This document shows, piece after piece, positions 1-6,646 of a DNA stretch of 12,969 bases. Source of the DNA: Methanobacteriota archaeon (GTDB lineage Archaea; Thermoplasmatota; E2; DHVEG-1); NCBI GenBank assembly GCA_026394435.1, contig JAPKYG010000108.1, forward strand, positions 1-12,969, read 5' to 3'. Position 1 is the first letter of the stretch. Every line of letters begins with the position of its first letter. A program made the translations under genes and the position numbers. The notes below the pieces were generated by a model. That model was not told the origin of the DNA and did no database searches. It worked only from the letters and a program-made list of their open reading frames with translations.

Positions 1-755
1 TCATTTGGATTCTGGATTAATTTATTCAGCATCGCTTTTTCAAAATTCAATGCATCAGGATACGAATGGAAAGCTTTCGCGTAATCTCGTGTTTTTTCAA
101 GCTCCTCTCGCAACGAATAGGTTACCTCGTTTTCCCCACTCATCGGATGGGCAACGTAGGTCATCGCTGCTTTTTCGAAATCCCCCTGGACAATATATTT
201 TCCCACGAGATGGGTAATGGGCCGAATCACACCAAATCGTTGTATCCCATAAAAATTCGGGAACCCTCCCCAAGTTTCAATAGGGGATACCAGCTTCTTG
301 ATTTGTTCTGGTACTATTGCTGCATCGATATTCCGTACTGTTATCTCAAAGCGATTCCCCAGTAAATCTCCGATCCTCACAGGAACTTCGGATTGATAGA
401 TATTTTCAAATGAGACGTCTTTGATGTTCAGCTGAGACAAATGCTCAGGAGAAACCCGCTCAAACGACATCAACTGGGTGCTCCATGCTCGCTTATCTTT
501 ATTTCCAGCAAAACTGATTCGTCTCTTGGAGAAATGTAACCTATCTGCAATCTCATGAACAAGGGTATTAGTTTCCCAGTTCCGAGCGGAGACTTCAGCG
601 ATAGTAAAATGCCCATTGTCTTTTTTCGGTGGATATAAAAACAGTTCAGTCACATGAAAATCATCGATGCGAACACGAAGCTTCCCACCAATACCCGGCT
701 CGTTTATGCAGTACGTGCCGATACCAATCTGGTGTTCAAAGTCAGGGCTTTTCAT
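1..755 (-). CDS. truD: tRNA pseudouridine synthase, TruD/Pus7 family (3' end missing)
   Basis: The minus frame is open from the ATG at 755 to the window edge, giving about 251 residues without the C-terminus. The family isomerises a specific uridine in tRNA (U13 in bacterial TruD) to pseudouridine. Visible family marks are 'FAGNKDKRAWSTQ' near residues 82-94, which holds the expected catalytic aspartate (about D87), and 'FPNFYGIQRFGVIRPITH', the TruD-type 'NYFG-QRFG' block. The frame is still coding at the edge ('YPDALNFEKAMLNKLI'), so the gene is cut by the window, not broken. It begins 18 nt after the rpoL stop codon, so it is probably the third gene of a csl4-rpoL-truD operon. No strong SD is visible before the ATG, which fits translational coupling. 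Codons between the rpoL stop and 755 offer no other ATG. Family assignment is confident; the exact uridine modified is not visible. Confidence 0.9.
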   Translation of the reverse strand, partial: MKSPDFEHQIGIGTYCINEPGIGGKLRVRIDDFHVTELFLYPPKKDNGHFTIAEVSARNWETNTLVHEIADRLHFSKRRISFAGNKDKRAWSTQLMSFERVSPEHLSQLNIKDVSFENIYQSEVPVRIGDLLGNRFEITVRNIDAAIVPEQIKKLVSPIETWGGFPNFYGIQRFGVIRPITHLVGKYIVQGDFEKAAMTYVAHPMSGENEVTYSLREELEKTRDYAKAFHSYPDALNFEKAMLNKLIQNPN

Positions 756-773
756 CGATGTGCTGCTCTTTGA

Positions 774-1037
774 CTATTCAAAATTCTTACCGAATTGTTT
801 AATCTCATCCTCGAGATATTTCACTGCTTTTTTCAGAACCTCTTCAGGGGATCCTTTTTTGACCCGGATGAACAATAGTTTCTTGGGAGCGAGTGGATTA
901 TCTGCCATACAGGCGGCATAGTCTACATCATTATTCTGAAGTAAGATATGTGTAATAGGATGAAGGATGGTTTCGTCTTCCCCAACAATTTCTAGTTCGA
1001 GTTCCGTTTTTGTCTTTCGAATGGTTTTTAACTCCAT
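774..1037 (-). CDS. rpoL: DNA-directed RNA polymerase subunit L (Rpo11)
   Basis: This is an 87-residue protein, the normal size for archaeal Rpo11/RpoL, the partner of Rpo3 in the assembly platform of RNA polymerase (counterpart of eukaryotic RPB11/AC19 and of half the bacterial alpha dimer). The order is typical: a short N-terminal beta strand ('LELEIVGED'), the hallmark 'ETILHPITHILLQNNDVDYA' block where the usual T/S-x-x-N-x-L-R is replaced by ILHPITHIL, a central strand ending 'PLAPKKLLFIRVKKG', and a long C-terminal amphipathic helix with 'SPEEVLKKAVKYLEDEIKQF'. The start lies 33 nt after the csl4 stop and is preceded on the minus strand by a purine-rich GAGGAAC about 12 nt upstream. It is the middle gene of the csl4-rpoL-truD set. 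Nothing in it appears damaged. Confidence 0.93.
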   Translation of the reverse strand: MELKTIRKTKTELELEIVGEDETILHPITHILLQNNDVDYAACMADNPLAPKKLLFIRVKKGSPEEVLKKAVKYLEDEIKQFGKNFE

Positions 1038-1070
1038 ATTCTCACAGTTCCTCTTGTTCGTGTTTTTTCT

Positions 1071-1640
1071 TTATAATTTCTGCAGGTCGAGTGCTCCGTA
1101 GTCGTCTGCGATGCGTCGGTGTTCTTTGTTACCGCAGTTCTCACATTCCAGGCCATGGCTTTTTTTCACAAGTGGGTGTCTGCATTTTGAACAGCGTGCT
1201 TTAATGGCTCCAAAGCCTCGTTCTTTCGTTTCAAGTTGTACACTGGGTTTTACCTGGATGACTTTTGCGCGGATGTAATCCTCGGCTTTGTATTCCGTGG
1301 ATGCATCTTTGATGAACCCTTGGGCGATTTCTTTGACATGGATGGTAGCATCGGTATCACCGGAAATAGACCTGTTTTTTCCAGCGACATGGACCACTTC
1401 AACGATTATCATAGTTGATTTGGCCATGACCACTCTTGCGATAACAATATCTCCCTCCTTGAGAAGTACGGGTGTACTAGTAGCTGGTTTTACCTCCGCG
1501 GTGCGATGTTTTTCATCCACAACGTAGGTTCCTATACGTGCTGCCCGGATGATTCCATTTTCTTCAAATGTTCCGTCGCCGGGCAATAATTCTTCAGAAG
1601 TAGAGAGTTGATCACCAGGCATGACTAATTTATGTTTCAT
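1071..1640 (-). CDS. csl4: Exosome complex RNA-binding subunit Csl4
   Basis: This 189-residue protein matches archaeal Csl4, a cap subunit of the RNA exosome that binds RNA and guides it to the Rrp41-Rrp42 phosphorolytic ring. The three parts are visible: an N-terminal domain opening 'KLVMPGDQLSTSEE' (the PGD motif is characteristic), a central S1/OB domain at about residues 60-140 ('LKEGDIVIARVV' through 'YKAEDYIRAKVI'), and a C-terminal zinc ribbon with C150-x2-C153 and C166-x2-C169. The start at 1640 is the first in-frame ATG after a TATA-like element at 1677-1685, with a purine-rich GTGAGAA a few bases upstream. It leads a probable operon with rpoL and truD, linking RNA decay, transcription and RNA modification, a common kind of archaeal grouping. 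It is divergent from L10e. Confidence 0.94.
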   Translation of the reverse strand: MKHKLVMPGDQLSTSEELLPGDGTFEENGIIRAARIGTYVVDEKHRTAEVKPATSTPVLLKEGDIVIARVVMAKSTMIIVEVVHVAGKNRSISGDTDATIHVKEIAQGFIKDASTEYKAEDYIRAKVIQVKPSVQLETKERGFGAIKARCSKCRHPLVKKSHGLECENCGNKEHRRIADDYGALDLQKL

Positions 1641-1676
1641 GTTTTCTCACAAATCCAAATAGGCAAGTCAATCCAT

Positions 1677-1685
1677 GTTTTAAAG
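1677..1685 (-). promoter_or_regulatory. Probable TATA box of the csl4-rpoL-truD operon
   Basis: On the minus strand this reads CTTTAAAAC, a fair archaeal TATA element, with its centre about 41 nt upstream of the csl4 ATG. A start of transcription about 25 nt downstream would leave a leader of about 15 nt containing GTGAGAA. No other TATA-like site lies in the divergent gap on this strand. Assignment is by position and sequence only. Confidence 0.45.
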
Positions 1686-1740
1686 GTTATGGTTATGATG
1701 TCCTCCTGAAGAGGAGTTGCCAGTTCTGGAGTAAAAAGTG

Positions 1741-1796
1741 TTATAAATGGCATGCTTATTTCGATTTTCCTAGCTAGGCTGTTTAACGCTAGGTGA
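1741..1796 (+). promoter_or_regulatory. Promoter and ribosome binding site of L10e
   Basis: TTATAAAT at 1741-1748 is a good archaeal TATA box; a transcription start about 25 nt downstream would fall near 1770. AGGTGA at 1791-1796 is a strong SD ending 5 nt before the ATG at 1802. The SD decides the start: the GTG at 1793 lies inside the SD and can be discarded. Confidence 0.65.
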
Positions 1797-1801
1797 AAAC
1801 T

Positions 1802-2320
1802 ATGACACGTAAACCAGCGAGAATGATTCGATATATAAGAGGGCAGGCAACGACAAGGCGAGAGTATATGGGTGGTGTCCCGGCATCTCGTCTTACGCAG
1901 TTTGTCAGCGGTAATAAGACTGCGAAGTTTCCCGTTCAATTATCATTAACTGCAGATGAGAGATGTCAGTTGCGACACAACTCATTGGAATCAGCACGTA
2001 TCGCTGCAAACAAAACACTTGAGAAACACATAGGATCAGCTAACTATTGTTTACACATTCGAGTCTATCCCCATATCGTTATTCGTGAAAATAAGCAAGC
2101 AACTGGGGCAGGGGCAGACCGTGTCTCTCAGGGAATGCGACGAGCATATGGGAAACCGGTGGGGACTGCTGCTCGGGTGAAAGTGAATCAGATCTTAATG
2201 ACTCTTGATACAACAGAACAGTTCTTTAAACCTGCAAAAGAAGCCTTGCGAAAAGCAAGTATGAAGCTCACAACATCGTGTACTATTAATATCCTAAAAG
2301 GCGCGGAGCTCCTCCATTAA
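1802..2320 (+). CDS. rpl10e: 50S ribosomal protein L10e (uL16 family)
   Basis: The 172-residue product is the archaeal/eukaryotic-type uL16 protein (L10e), a large-subunit protein near the peptidyl-transferase centre and the A-site tRNA elbow. The start 'MTRKPARMIRYIRGQATTRR', followed by 'EYMGGVPASRLTQF', is the usual N-terminus. Further marks are 'HIRVYPHIVIRENKQATGAG', where archaeal sequences have HVLRENK-ATGAGADR, and 'ADRVSQGMRRAYGKPVGTAA'. Length agrees with the family (about 170-180). The ATG at 1802 was chosen because AGGTGA ends 5 nt before it. The gene converges with the membrane protease, with only 7 nt between their stop codons, so the 3' ends of the two transcripts probably overlap. 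No terminator fits between them. Confidence 0.95.
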   Translation: MTRKPARMIRYIRGQATTRREYMGGVPASRLTQFVSGNKTAKFPVQLSLTADERCQLRHNSLESARIAANKTLEKHIGSANYCLHIRVYPHIVIRENKQATGAGADRVSQGMRRAYGKPVGTAARVKVNQILMTLDTTEQFFKPAKEALRKASMKLTTSCTINILKGAELLH

Positions 2321-2327
2321 AACCTTG

Positions 2328-3722
2328 TTACACATATTTGATAACAAAGGGGAGAAGGATCAATCCCAAGATCACTAGTGAGATTGCCAGAGAAACGTTT
2401 TTTACGATTTTTTCTTTTGTTTCTTCCTTGATTCCTTTTTTCAGTCGGATGATAACCGCTCGTACGCCATCATTGAAGAGGAAGCCACCATCGAGTGGTA
2501 CCATAGGAAGCACGTTAAATAAGGAGACTGCAAGGTTCAACCAGAAAATCCAGTAGATTGCGTTGATGATAATCCAGAAAAGAGGGACTGGAAGAACGCC
2601 TAAAGGACCGGTAATGATGTAGGAGTCAGAAAACGGCGATATAATGGGATTGTAACCCGCGAAGTACCCCAGCAGGGGAAGGCTATAGAAGGTGAGTAAC
2701 CCTCCCGGAAAATTAAAAAACGGGTTTTTCAAAATAGCAAGATGCTCCGAAACGACCGAGTCGCGGAGCAGTGATTGCACGCCAAGGTATCCTTTTCCTT
2801 TATACGATACATTATTCACATAGATAGTGGTTCGTTTTGCGTATTCAACGTACTTATCGCCAAGCAACACTTGGGTTGTGTGCAGGGTACCGCTTTTCAA
2901 ATACGTGATGTTGACGGTCTGATTTGCGTTGGTGTTATTCCACGCATTGAAATATTCGTTCCCCGTGTGGATCACCGTATCGTTTACCTTTGTGATAATG
3001 ACACCTGTTTGAAGCTCGATGCGTGAAGCAGGGGAATCAGCATCAACAGTGAACACCATCACTCCTTCATCCACCGGTTGTACTGCTGACATAAACACAA
3101 AAGAAAATAATAAAATACTTATCAAGACAACAACGAAATTTGCAGCAGATCCTGCTGCATAAATCCGCATCCGAGGAAGAATCTTCGCTTTTTTTACCTC
3201 CTCGTCATCAGGCTCACAGAACGCCCCAATCGGAACGATTAAATATAAAATACCAAGGGATTTGACCTTTAATTTATCAACTAATGCTAGAATCCCATGG
3301 GAGAACTCATGAACCATAATCGCGATGACCAGCCCAAGAAGAACATATCCAAGGTACTCCAGAGGTAGAATCGGGTTAATACCAGGAAGAACCAACGCTA
3401 CTTCCGGGCCAGGTAACGCATTTCGCTGTGCAGGAGTAAATTCCACCACCATCTTGGCGGTCCAAGCCATTAATCCTGTCATTACTATCATAGTGATAAA
3501 ACAAAAAATTATCCCGATGTTTCCGTAGATCTTCCAGAACCGTTCATGTTTTGCACGGTTTTTCAGAAACTGTATTCCTTTTTCAGTTCGCCACATGAGT
3601 GCAGGTCCATAAAAAGAGATATTGTGTTTTTTTAACACACCTTTTTTGTATAGGAGAAATACGATTCCAGCGTAAACAACAATAATCGCAATAAAAATCA
3701 AGATGCTTTCAATAATTGACAT
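2328..3722 (-). CDS. Site-2-protease-like membrane metalloprotease (M50 family) with inserted PDZ-like domain
   Basis: From the preferred ATG at 3722 the protein has 464 residues. It shows the two zinc-site elements of the S2P/M50 family: HEFSH at residues 138-142 (two histidines and the catalytic glutamate) inside a membrane helix, and 'PLDGGF' at about 409-414, supplying the third ligand D411. Between them lie a hydrophobic helix (about 194-213) and a soluble domain (about 215-310) with a PDZ-like 'ADSPASRIELQTGVIITKVN'. A first helix at about 4-24 and a last one at about 443-462 frame the protein. Such enzymes cut membrane-bound substrates within the bilayer; the substrate here is unknown. 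Alternative starts at 3743 (ATG) or 3746 (TTG) add 7-8 residues. The choice of 3722 rests on a minus-strand TATA-like TACTTTAAG at about 3752-3760, which would put transcription start near 3731. It follows the DUF373 gene by about 50 nt. Confidence 0.88.
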   Translation of the reverse strand: MSIIESILIFIAIIVVYAGIVFLLYKKGVLKKHNISFYGPALMWRTEKGIQFLKNRAKHERFWKIYGNIGIIFCFITMIVMTGLMAWTAKMVVEFTPAQRNALPGPEVALVLPGINPILPLEYLGYVLLGLVIAIMVHEFSHGILALVDKLKVKSLGILYLIVPIGAFCEPDDEEVKKAKILPRMRIYAAGSAANFVVVLISILLFSFVFMSAVQPVDEGVMVFTVDADSPASRIELQTGVIITKVNDTVIHTGNEYFNAWNNTNANQTVNITYLKSGTLHTTQVLLGDKYVEYAKRTTIYVNNVSYKGKGYLGVQSLLRDSVVSEHLAILKNPFFNFPGGLLTFYSLPLLGYFAGYNPIISPFSDSYIITGPLGVLPVPLFWIIINAIYWIFWLNLAVSLFNVLPMVPLDGGFLFNDGVRAVIIRLKKGIKEETKEKIVKNVSLAISLVILGLILLPFVIKYV

Positions 3723-3750
3723 AGTTTCTCGCGCAGAATACATCAACAGT

Positions 3751-3760
3751 TCTTAAAGTA
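3751..3760 (-). promoter_or_regulatory. Possible TATA box of the M50 protease gene
   Basis: The minus strand reads TACTTTAAGA in the 50-nt gap after the DUF373 gene. Its centre is about 34 nt from the ATG at 3722. It may give the protease its own promoter, although read-through from DUF373 is equally possible. Confidence 0.35.
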
Positions 3761-3772
3761 ATTGAAAAAAGT

Positions 3773-4924
3773 TCACTTCGCATGGTGCTTCAGCATTTTC
3801 TGTGTTTGTTCTTCAATATCAGCTTCATATTTCTCGTTAATGAATTCCTCTTTGATATAGTGATAACTGACTGCTCCGATAAAAACAATTATGATGCCTA
3901 CGGTAATGTAACCCCAGAACGATAGCGTGTAGAATGGGTCAATCAAAAACCCATTGCCTTTGGAATATTCCCCGATTACTTGGCCAAAAGTATCAAAAAG
4001 AATTGATCCGATAAACCCAAACCCAAACAATGAAAACGGAACAACCCAGTAAGACCAGAGAACCTTTTTTTCTCTAATGTAGATATCAGTGACTCTTCCA
4101 AACGCAGCAAGCAGTCCAGCTGCAACAATTCCCCAAGTGATTGCACCAAGGAACTTCAGTATTAGAACGACGAGGGGTATGTCCTTATTGAACGTGTTAT
4201 TATAGGCGTAAAACACACTTACTGCAATAATAACAATGGAAAGGATGAACGTGTAAAACGACGGCCGTCCGGTAAGCAGACCTGCTCTGAATTCATGCCA
4301 TATAACCGCGACTTTTTTCTCTGAATTAAACGTCCGAATCAAAAGATAAATACCGAGGGTAAATAGGATCGCCCCAAACCCACTTGCTGCCATACCAAAT
4401 ATTGCAAAGATAGCCCAGACGATCAAGATCAGAGCGATAGGGAGAAAAAATTGTTTTTTTACTTTATCCTCATCAAGGAGTTTGATGATCCGATAATAGG
4501 TGTCTTCTATTTGTTTACTCTGTTTTACGTTCACTCGTTGAATCGAGGTGATCTTCAACCGTGATTGGATGATCGGAAGGATATGTTCATCCTCAGCGCC
4601 ATCACTGATAAGGATCGCGTCCTGTGCATTGGTCTCCTTGATGACGGAGTCAAGCTGGTCAGCGAGTTTCTGATCTGATTTTACTCCAACGTTGATATTC
4701 CCACATAAGGTTGCTATCTCAACATCTTTTTCTTCTTTTTTCAGGGACTCGTAAATGGAGATAGCAAAAAAAATCGCGTTCAAATCCGAATCCTCAGCGT
4801 CAGCAAGTCCAAGTTTATTTGCAGCATCTAAGTTATTTTGGACTCCAATAATTGGGCTTTTCACCTGAGCCTTTCTACCAAAATCATCGTCACGATCAAT
4901 ATTAAGGATGAGAGTTTTCGCCAT
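3773..4924 (-). CDS. DUF373 family membrane protein
   Basis: The 383-residue protein matches the archaeal DUF373 family of unknown function. The N-terminal half is soluble and begins with the family's typical 'AKTLILNIDRDDDFGRKA', continuing with 'VKSPIIGVQNNLDAANKLGL' and 'DAILISDGAEDEHILPIIQS', a Rossmann-like acidic pattern. The C-terminal half holds about five or six hydrophobic helices (from about residue 160 onward, for example 'FFLPIALILIVWAIFAIFGM') and ends in a charged tail with 'MLKHHAK'. The ATG at 4924 is chosen over an upstream in-frame start at 4945 because the family begins at MAKTL and the TATA box at 4951-4959 sits only about 30 nt away, implying a leaderless or nearly leaderless mRNA. 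It may share a transcript with the M50 protease downstream. No enzymatic role can be claimed from sequence. Confidence 0.88.
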   Translation of the reverse strand: MAKTLILNIDRDDDFGRKAQVKSPIIGVQNNLDAANKLGLADAEDSDLNAIFFAISIYESLKKEEKDVEIATLCGNINVGVKSDQKLADQLDSVIKETNAQDAILISDGAEDEHILPIIQSRLKITSIQRVNVKQSKQIEDTYYRIIKLLDEDKVKKQFFLPIALILIVWAIFAIFGMAASGFGAILFTLGIYLLIRTFNSEKKVAVIWHEFRAGLLTGRPSFYTFILSIVIIAVSVFYAYNNTFNKDIPLVVLILKFLGAITWGIVAAGLLAAFGRVTDIYIREKKVLWSYWVVPFSLFGFGFIGSILFDTFGQVIGEYSKGNGFLIDPFYTLSFWGYITVGIIIVFIGAVSYHYIKEEFINEKYEADIEEQTQKMLKHHAK

Positions 4925-4950
4925 CGTTTTCAAAAATAATAACAATTACT

Positions 4951-4970
4951 GTATATAAACTTTTATAAGA
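4951..4970. promoter_or_regulatory. Back-to-back divergent TATA boxes
   Basis: A 20-nt AT-rich block contains TTTATATAC on the minus strand (4951-4959) and CTTTTATAAG on the plus strand (4960-4969). The minus copy fits DUF373, with the ATG about 30 nt away. The plus copy lies about 50 nt before the small ORF at 5018, implying a leader of about 27 nt. The two boxes abut, so pre-initiation complexes on the two strands would compete. Confidence 0.5.
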
Positions 4971-5017
4971 CTCAGATCGTGCCCCTAACGGTTTCACCAA
5001 AATCAAATATACCCTGT

Positions 5018-5149
5018 ATGGAAAAAATATTGAGAGCAATCGACATGTTAGACAACAACCAAGAAGAAGCGATAAAAATCTTGAAAGCAAACAGGAAAGA
5101 CCTCAGTGAACATTGTGGACAACAAAAGAGACATCCAAGCGGTTGGTAA
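5018..5149 (+). CDS. Probable small protein of 43 residues, unknown function
   Basis: An ATG-to-TAA frame encodes 43 residues, starting 'MEKILRAIDMLDNN' and ending 'CGQQKRHPSGW'. The first 31 residues look like two amphipathic helices with alternating charged and aliphatic positions; the tail has one cysteine and several basic residues. No membrane segment is present. Support for a real gene is the plus-strand TATA box at 4960-4969 at a proper distance and a pyrimidine/T-rich terminator directly after the stop. Against it: there is no SD before the ATG and I do not recognise the family. It is divergent from DUF373. Overlapping minus-strand frames here are poorer in protein-like composition. 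Confidence 0.45.
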   Translation: MEKILRAIDMLDNNQEEAIKILKANRKDLSEHCGQQKRHPSGW

Positions 5150-5182
5150 TCTTCTCTCATCTCTTCCTTTCTTTTCTTTTTA
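5150..5182 (+). terminator. Pyrimidine/T-rich terminator after the 43-residue ORF
   Basis: Immediately after the TAA the plus strand becomes almost pure C/T and ends in TTTCTTTTCTTTTT, which fits archaeal intrinsic termination at T-rich tracts without a hairpin. No stem is visible. Confidence 0.45.
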
Positions 5183-5255
5183 AACACTGTTTTTAACGTG
5201 GTAAATCAATTCTTTCATTGAAAAGGATGGAATCATTCCAGTGATGTGTTTGCCA

Positions 5256-5311
5256 CACCTTTAAACAAGGTGAAAGTGACGCTGGGAAACCTTTTTACCT
5301 TAAACCAAGGT
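5256..5311. repeat. Two tandem palindromes, ACCTT-N5-AAGGT
   Basis: CACCTT-taaac-AAGGTG occupies 5256-5272 and ACCTT-aaacc-AAGGT occupies 5297-5311. Their left arms start about 40 nt apart, close to four helical turns. They lie just upstream of the TATA box at 5331-5340 that precedes the secreted-protein gene, so they look like a pair of operator sites for a dimeric regulator; a role in RNA is less likely because they precede the expected transcription start. The rest of the 5183-5330 gap also has two weaker inverted repeats (TCAAT/ATTGA around 5206-5221 and GGAAT-C-ATTCC at 5229-5239) and no gene. Confidence 0.5.
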
Positions 5312-5330
5312 GATTTCCTTCATTAATAAC

Positions 5331-5361
5331 CTTCTTATAGGAGAACATTGTTATCAAATTG
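5331..5361 (+). promoter_or_regulatory. Promoter copy 1, before the secreted-protein gene
   Basis: The block contains a TATA box (TTCTTATAGG, about 5332-5341) followed by GAGAACATTGTTATCAAATTG. It matches the block at 5911-5941 at about 23 of 27 positions from TTATAGG onward. A transcription start near 5362 would place the ATG at 5371 or, more likely, the one at 5407 downstream. Confidence 0.6.
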
Positions 5362-5406
5362 GGGAAAATTATGGAAAGAAATCATATATTGAGAAAAGGT
5401 AACAAT

Positions 5407-5841
5407 ATGAGAACTAAAGTGTATAAGAAAGGTCTGATAATTGGTGTAATCTTTTTGCTTATTGGTATTAGTATGATACCTATCACCAGTTCTATGGACA
5501 ATGTAAAAGAGAAAAATAACCAGGGTATTGTTAATTCCCAAAAACTCAATACCTCTGATACACCACTTATACGTCATGTATATAAAATACATTTTATTGG
5601 AAGAATTCATAATTTAACCATTCAAGAGAATGATTACCGAGGGTATGATTACCATTTTGAATCCTATAACCTAAGGGAATTTGTGTATTGGAGAAGCAGT
5701 ATTCGTTCATGGGGATTCTCCTACGACCACTATGTTGGTGGTCACGCTTCTTTTGGCTTTGGTGGATATAATTTTCGAGGAATACTAAGACCTACTTTTA
5801 TTTGTGGTTATTTTTATGTACCACGCGCATATCTTTCGTAA
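5407..5841 (+). CDS. Secreted or membrane-anchored protein, lineage-specific, unknown function
   Basis: From the ATG at 5407 the product has 144 residues. It starts with a classic signal peptide or anchor: basic 'MRTKVYKK', then hydrophobic 'GLIIGVIFLLIGISMIPI', then 'TSSM'. A polar linker rich in N, K and Q follows (about 30-55), then a region rich in Y, F, H, G and R ('FESYNLREFVYWRSS', 'GHASFGFGGYNFRGIL') that ends 'FICGYFYVPRAYLS'. It probably acts outside the membrane. An in-frame ATG at 5371 would add 12 residues; 5407 is preferred because it gives a normal n-region and has AAAAGGT 6 nt upstream, although the matching promoter copy of the next gene has its ATG in the place equivalent to 5371. 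The signal-peptide style resembles a repeated family I associate with Thermoplasmatota, and a broken copy of it lies at 6593. Function unknown. Confidence 0.7.
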   Translation: MRTKVYKKGLIIGVIFLLIGISMIPITSSMDNVKEKNNQGIVNSQKLNTSDTPLIRHVYKIHFIGRIHNLTIQENDYRGYDYHFESYNLREFVYWRSSIRSWGFSYDHYVGGHASFGFGGYNFRGILRPTFICGYFYVPRAYLS

Positions 5842-5869
5842 TCTCAATTTACCGATGCTGATAGGTTTG

Positions 5870-5887
5870 ATACTAAATCATTAGTAT
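5870..5887 (+). repeat. Short perfect hairpin, ATACTAA-atca-TTAGTAT
   Basis: A 7-bp perfect inverted repeat with a 4-nt loop lies 29 nt after the stop of the secreted-protein gene and about 27 nt before the next TATA box. It could stabilise or end the upstream transcript or serve as an operator for the next gene. It is not followed by a T-run, so a bacterial-type terminator is unlikely. Confidence 0.4.
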
Positions 5888-5910
5888 AAAACACAGGTTT
5901 CTAAGGATAT

Positions 5911-5941
5911 TCTTTTATAGGAGAATAGTGTTATATAATTG
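5911..5941 (+). promoter_or_regulatory. Promoter copy 2, before the frameshifted membrane-protein gene
   Basis: TTTTATAGG at about 5913-5921 is the TATA box, and GAGAATAGTGTTATATAATTG after it repeats the block at 5331-5361. The leader then carries AAGGGGGAAAG, a G-rich SD, just before the ATG at 5960. Similarity that extends beyond the TATA box suggests duplication of the promoter, not only shared consensus. Confidence 0.6.
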
Positions 5942-5959
5942 TACAAAAGGGGGAAAGTT

Positions 5960-6579
5960 ATGGATAAATATCCTCTGATTGGAGTAAGCATCTGTGCTGT
6001 GGTTCTTATTGTCCTTGGTTCGTTGACCAATGTTGTTGGGTATCAAATGGTTCAATCATCAAACCAGAAAACAATAAATGATGAGGTCGACCAGAAAGAG
6101 TTGTTATTACAAACCATTCTTGATATTGCAAACAACAAGGAGATACAGAGTATTATACTCAAATCTCAGTTAAGCAGAGAGGGTTTCTTTAATCCTGGTG
6201 TGAAATTCTCGTTATTCAATAGAACCAACTCAAACATATGTATCTTATTGGTTTGATACTTTCAAAGACTATCAGTAAATCAAGGATACATTCGATGGTT
6301 GAACAGTATCAGATAATTAATCAAAGGGTACAAAAGGATATCACTACAATTATTGAAAGAGACGCTATGCTCAAGGGAGAAATAACACAATTATCAAACT
6401 CAAAGTGTGATTGTGGAAATGATAATACAACTGGTTGGAATTTCCCAGTTCTCTGTGTAATTTTATTTCCTGTACTTATATTTTTATATTACATGTGGGG
6501 CTATTTTCATTTTGATTTCCTTAACCTTATAACTGCTTTGTTAGATGTTGGTGCAAAACTTAACTGTTTCTGGGCGTAA
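5960..6579 (+). pseudogene. Frameshifted small membrane protein (two-helix, lineage-specific family)
   Basis: Two overlapping frames make one protein. The first (5960 to 6256) opens 'MDKYPLIGVSICAVVLIVLG', a signal anchor, continues with a charged helical stretch ('DEVDQKELLLQTILDIANNK') and reaches 'GFFNPGVKFSLFN' before running out as nonsense. The second frame takes over near 6220: read in it, the bases before 6238 give 'NQLKHMYLIGLILSKTISKS', then a coiled-coil-like region, 'NSKCDCGNDNTTGW' and a C-terminal membrane helix ('FPVLCVILFPVLIFLYYM'), ending at 6579. The frames differ by 2 mod 3, so a short deletion near 6208-6215 would explain the break. As I remember the family, a few residues are missing between 'FN' and 'NQLK', consistent with a loss of about 16 nt; this is unverified. 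The promoter and SD are intact, so decay may be recent, or it may be a sequencing error. Confidence 0.65.
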
Positions 6580-6592
6580 AAGAGGAAAATCA

Positions 6593-6646
6593 ATGAAAAG
6601 GAAAGGTTTAACGGTTGGAATCATTTTCTTGTTCGGAATGAGATGA
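6593..6646 (+). pseudogene. Signal-peptide remnant of a third secreted-protein gene
   Basis: ATG at 6593 opens 'MKRKGLTVGIIFLFGMR' and stops at once. The string closely parallels the secreted protein's 'YKKGLIIGVIFLLIGISMIP'. Loss of one or two bases around GGAATGAG would turn '..FLF-x-GMS..' into the observed stop. AGAGGAAAA lies a few bases upstream as a possible SD. Nothing after it resembles the rest of a secreted protein, so this is best read as a truncated relic 13 nt after the preceding pseudogene. Confidence 0.5.

Noticed and set aside
1637..1939. 100-residue minus ORF across the csl4/L10e gap
   Set aside because: It runs antisense through the L10e start, has low-complexity Cys/His/Ser composition, and has no SD; it is a shadow.
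6238..6579. Separate membrane protein starting at ATG 6238
   Set aside because: Sensible sequence continues upstream of this ATG in the same frame and joins the preceding frame, so it is the second half of a frameshifted gene.
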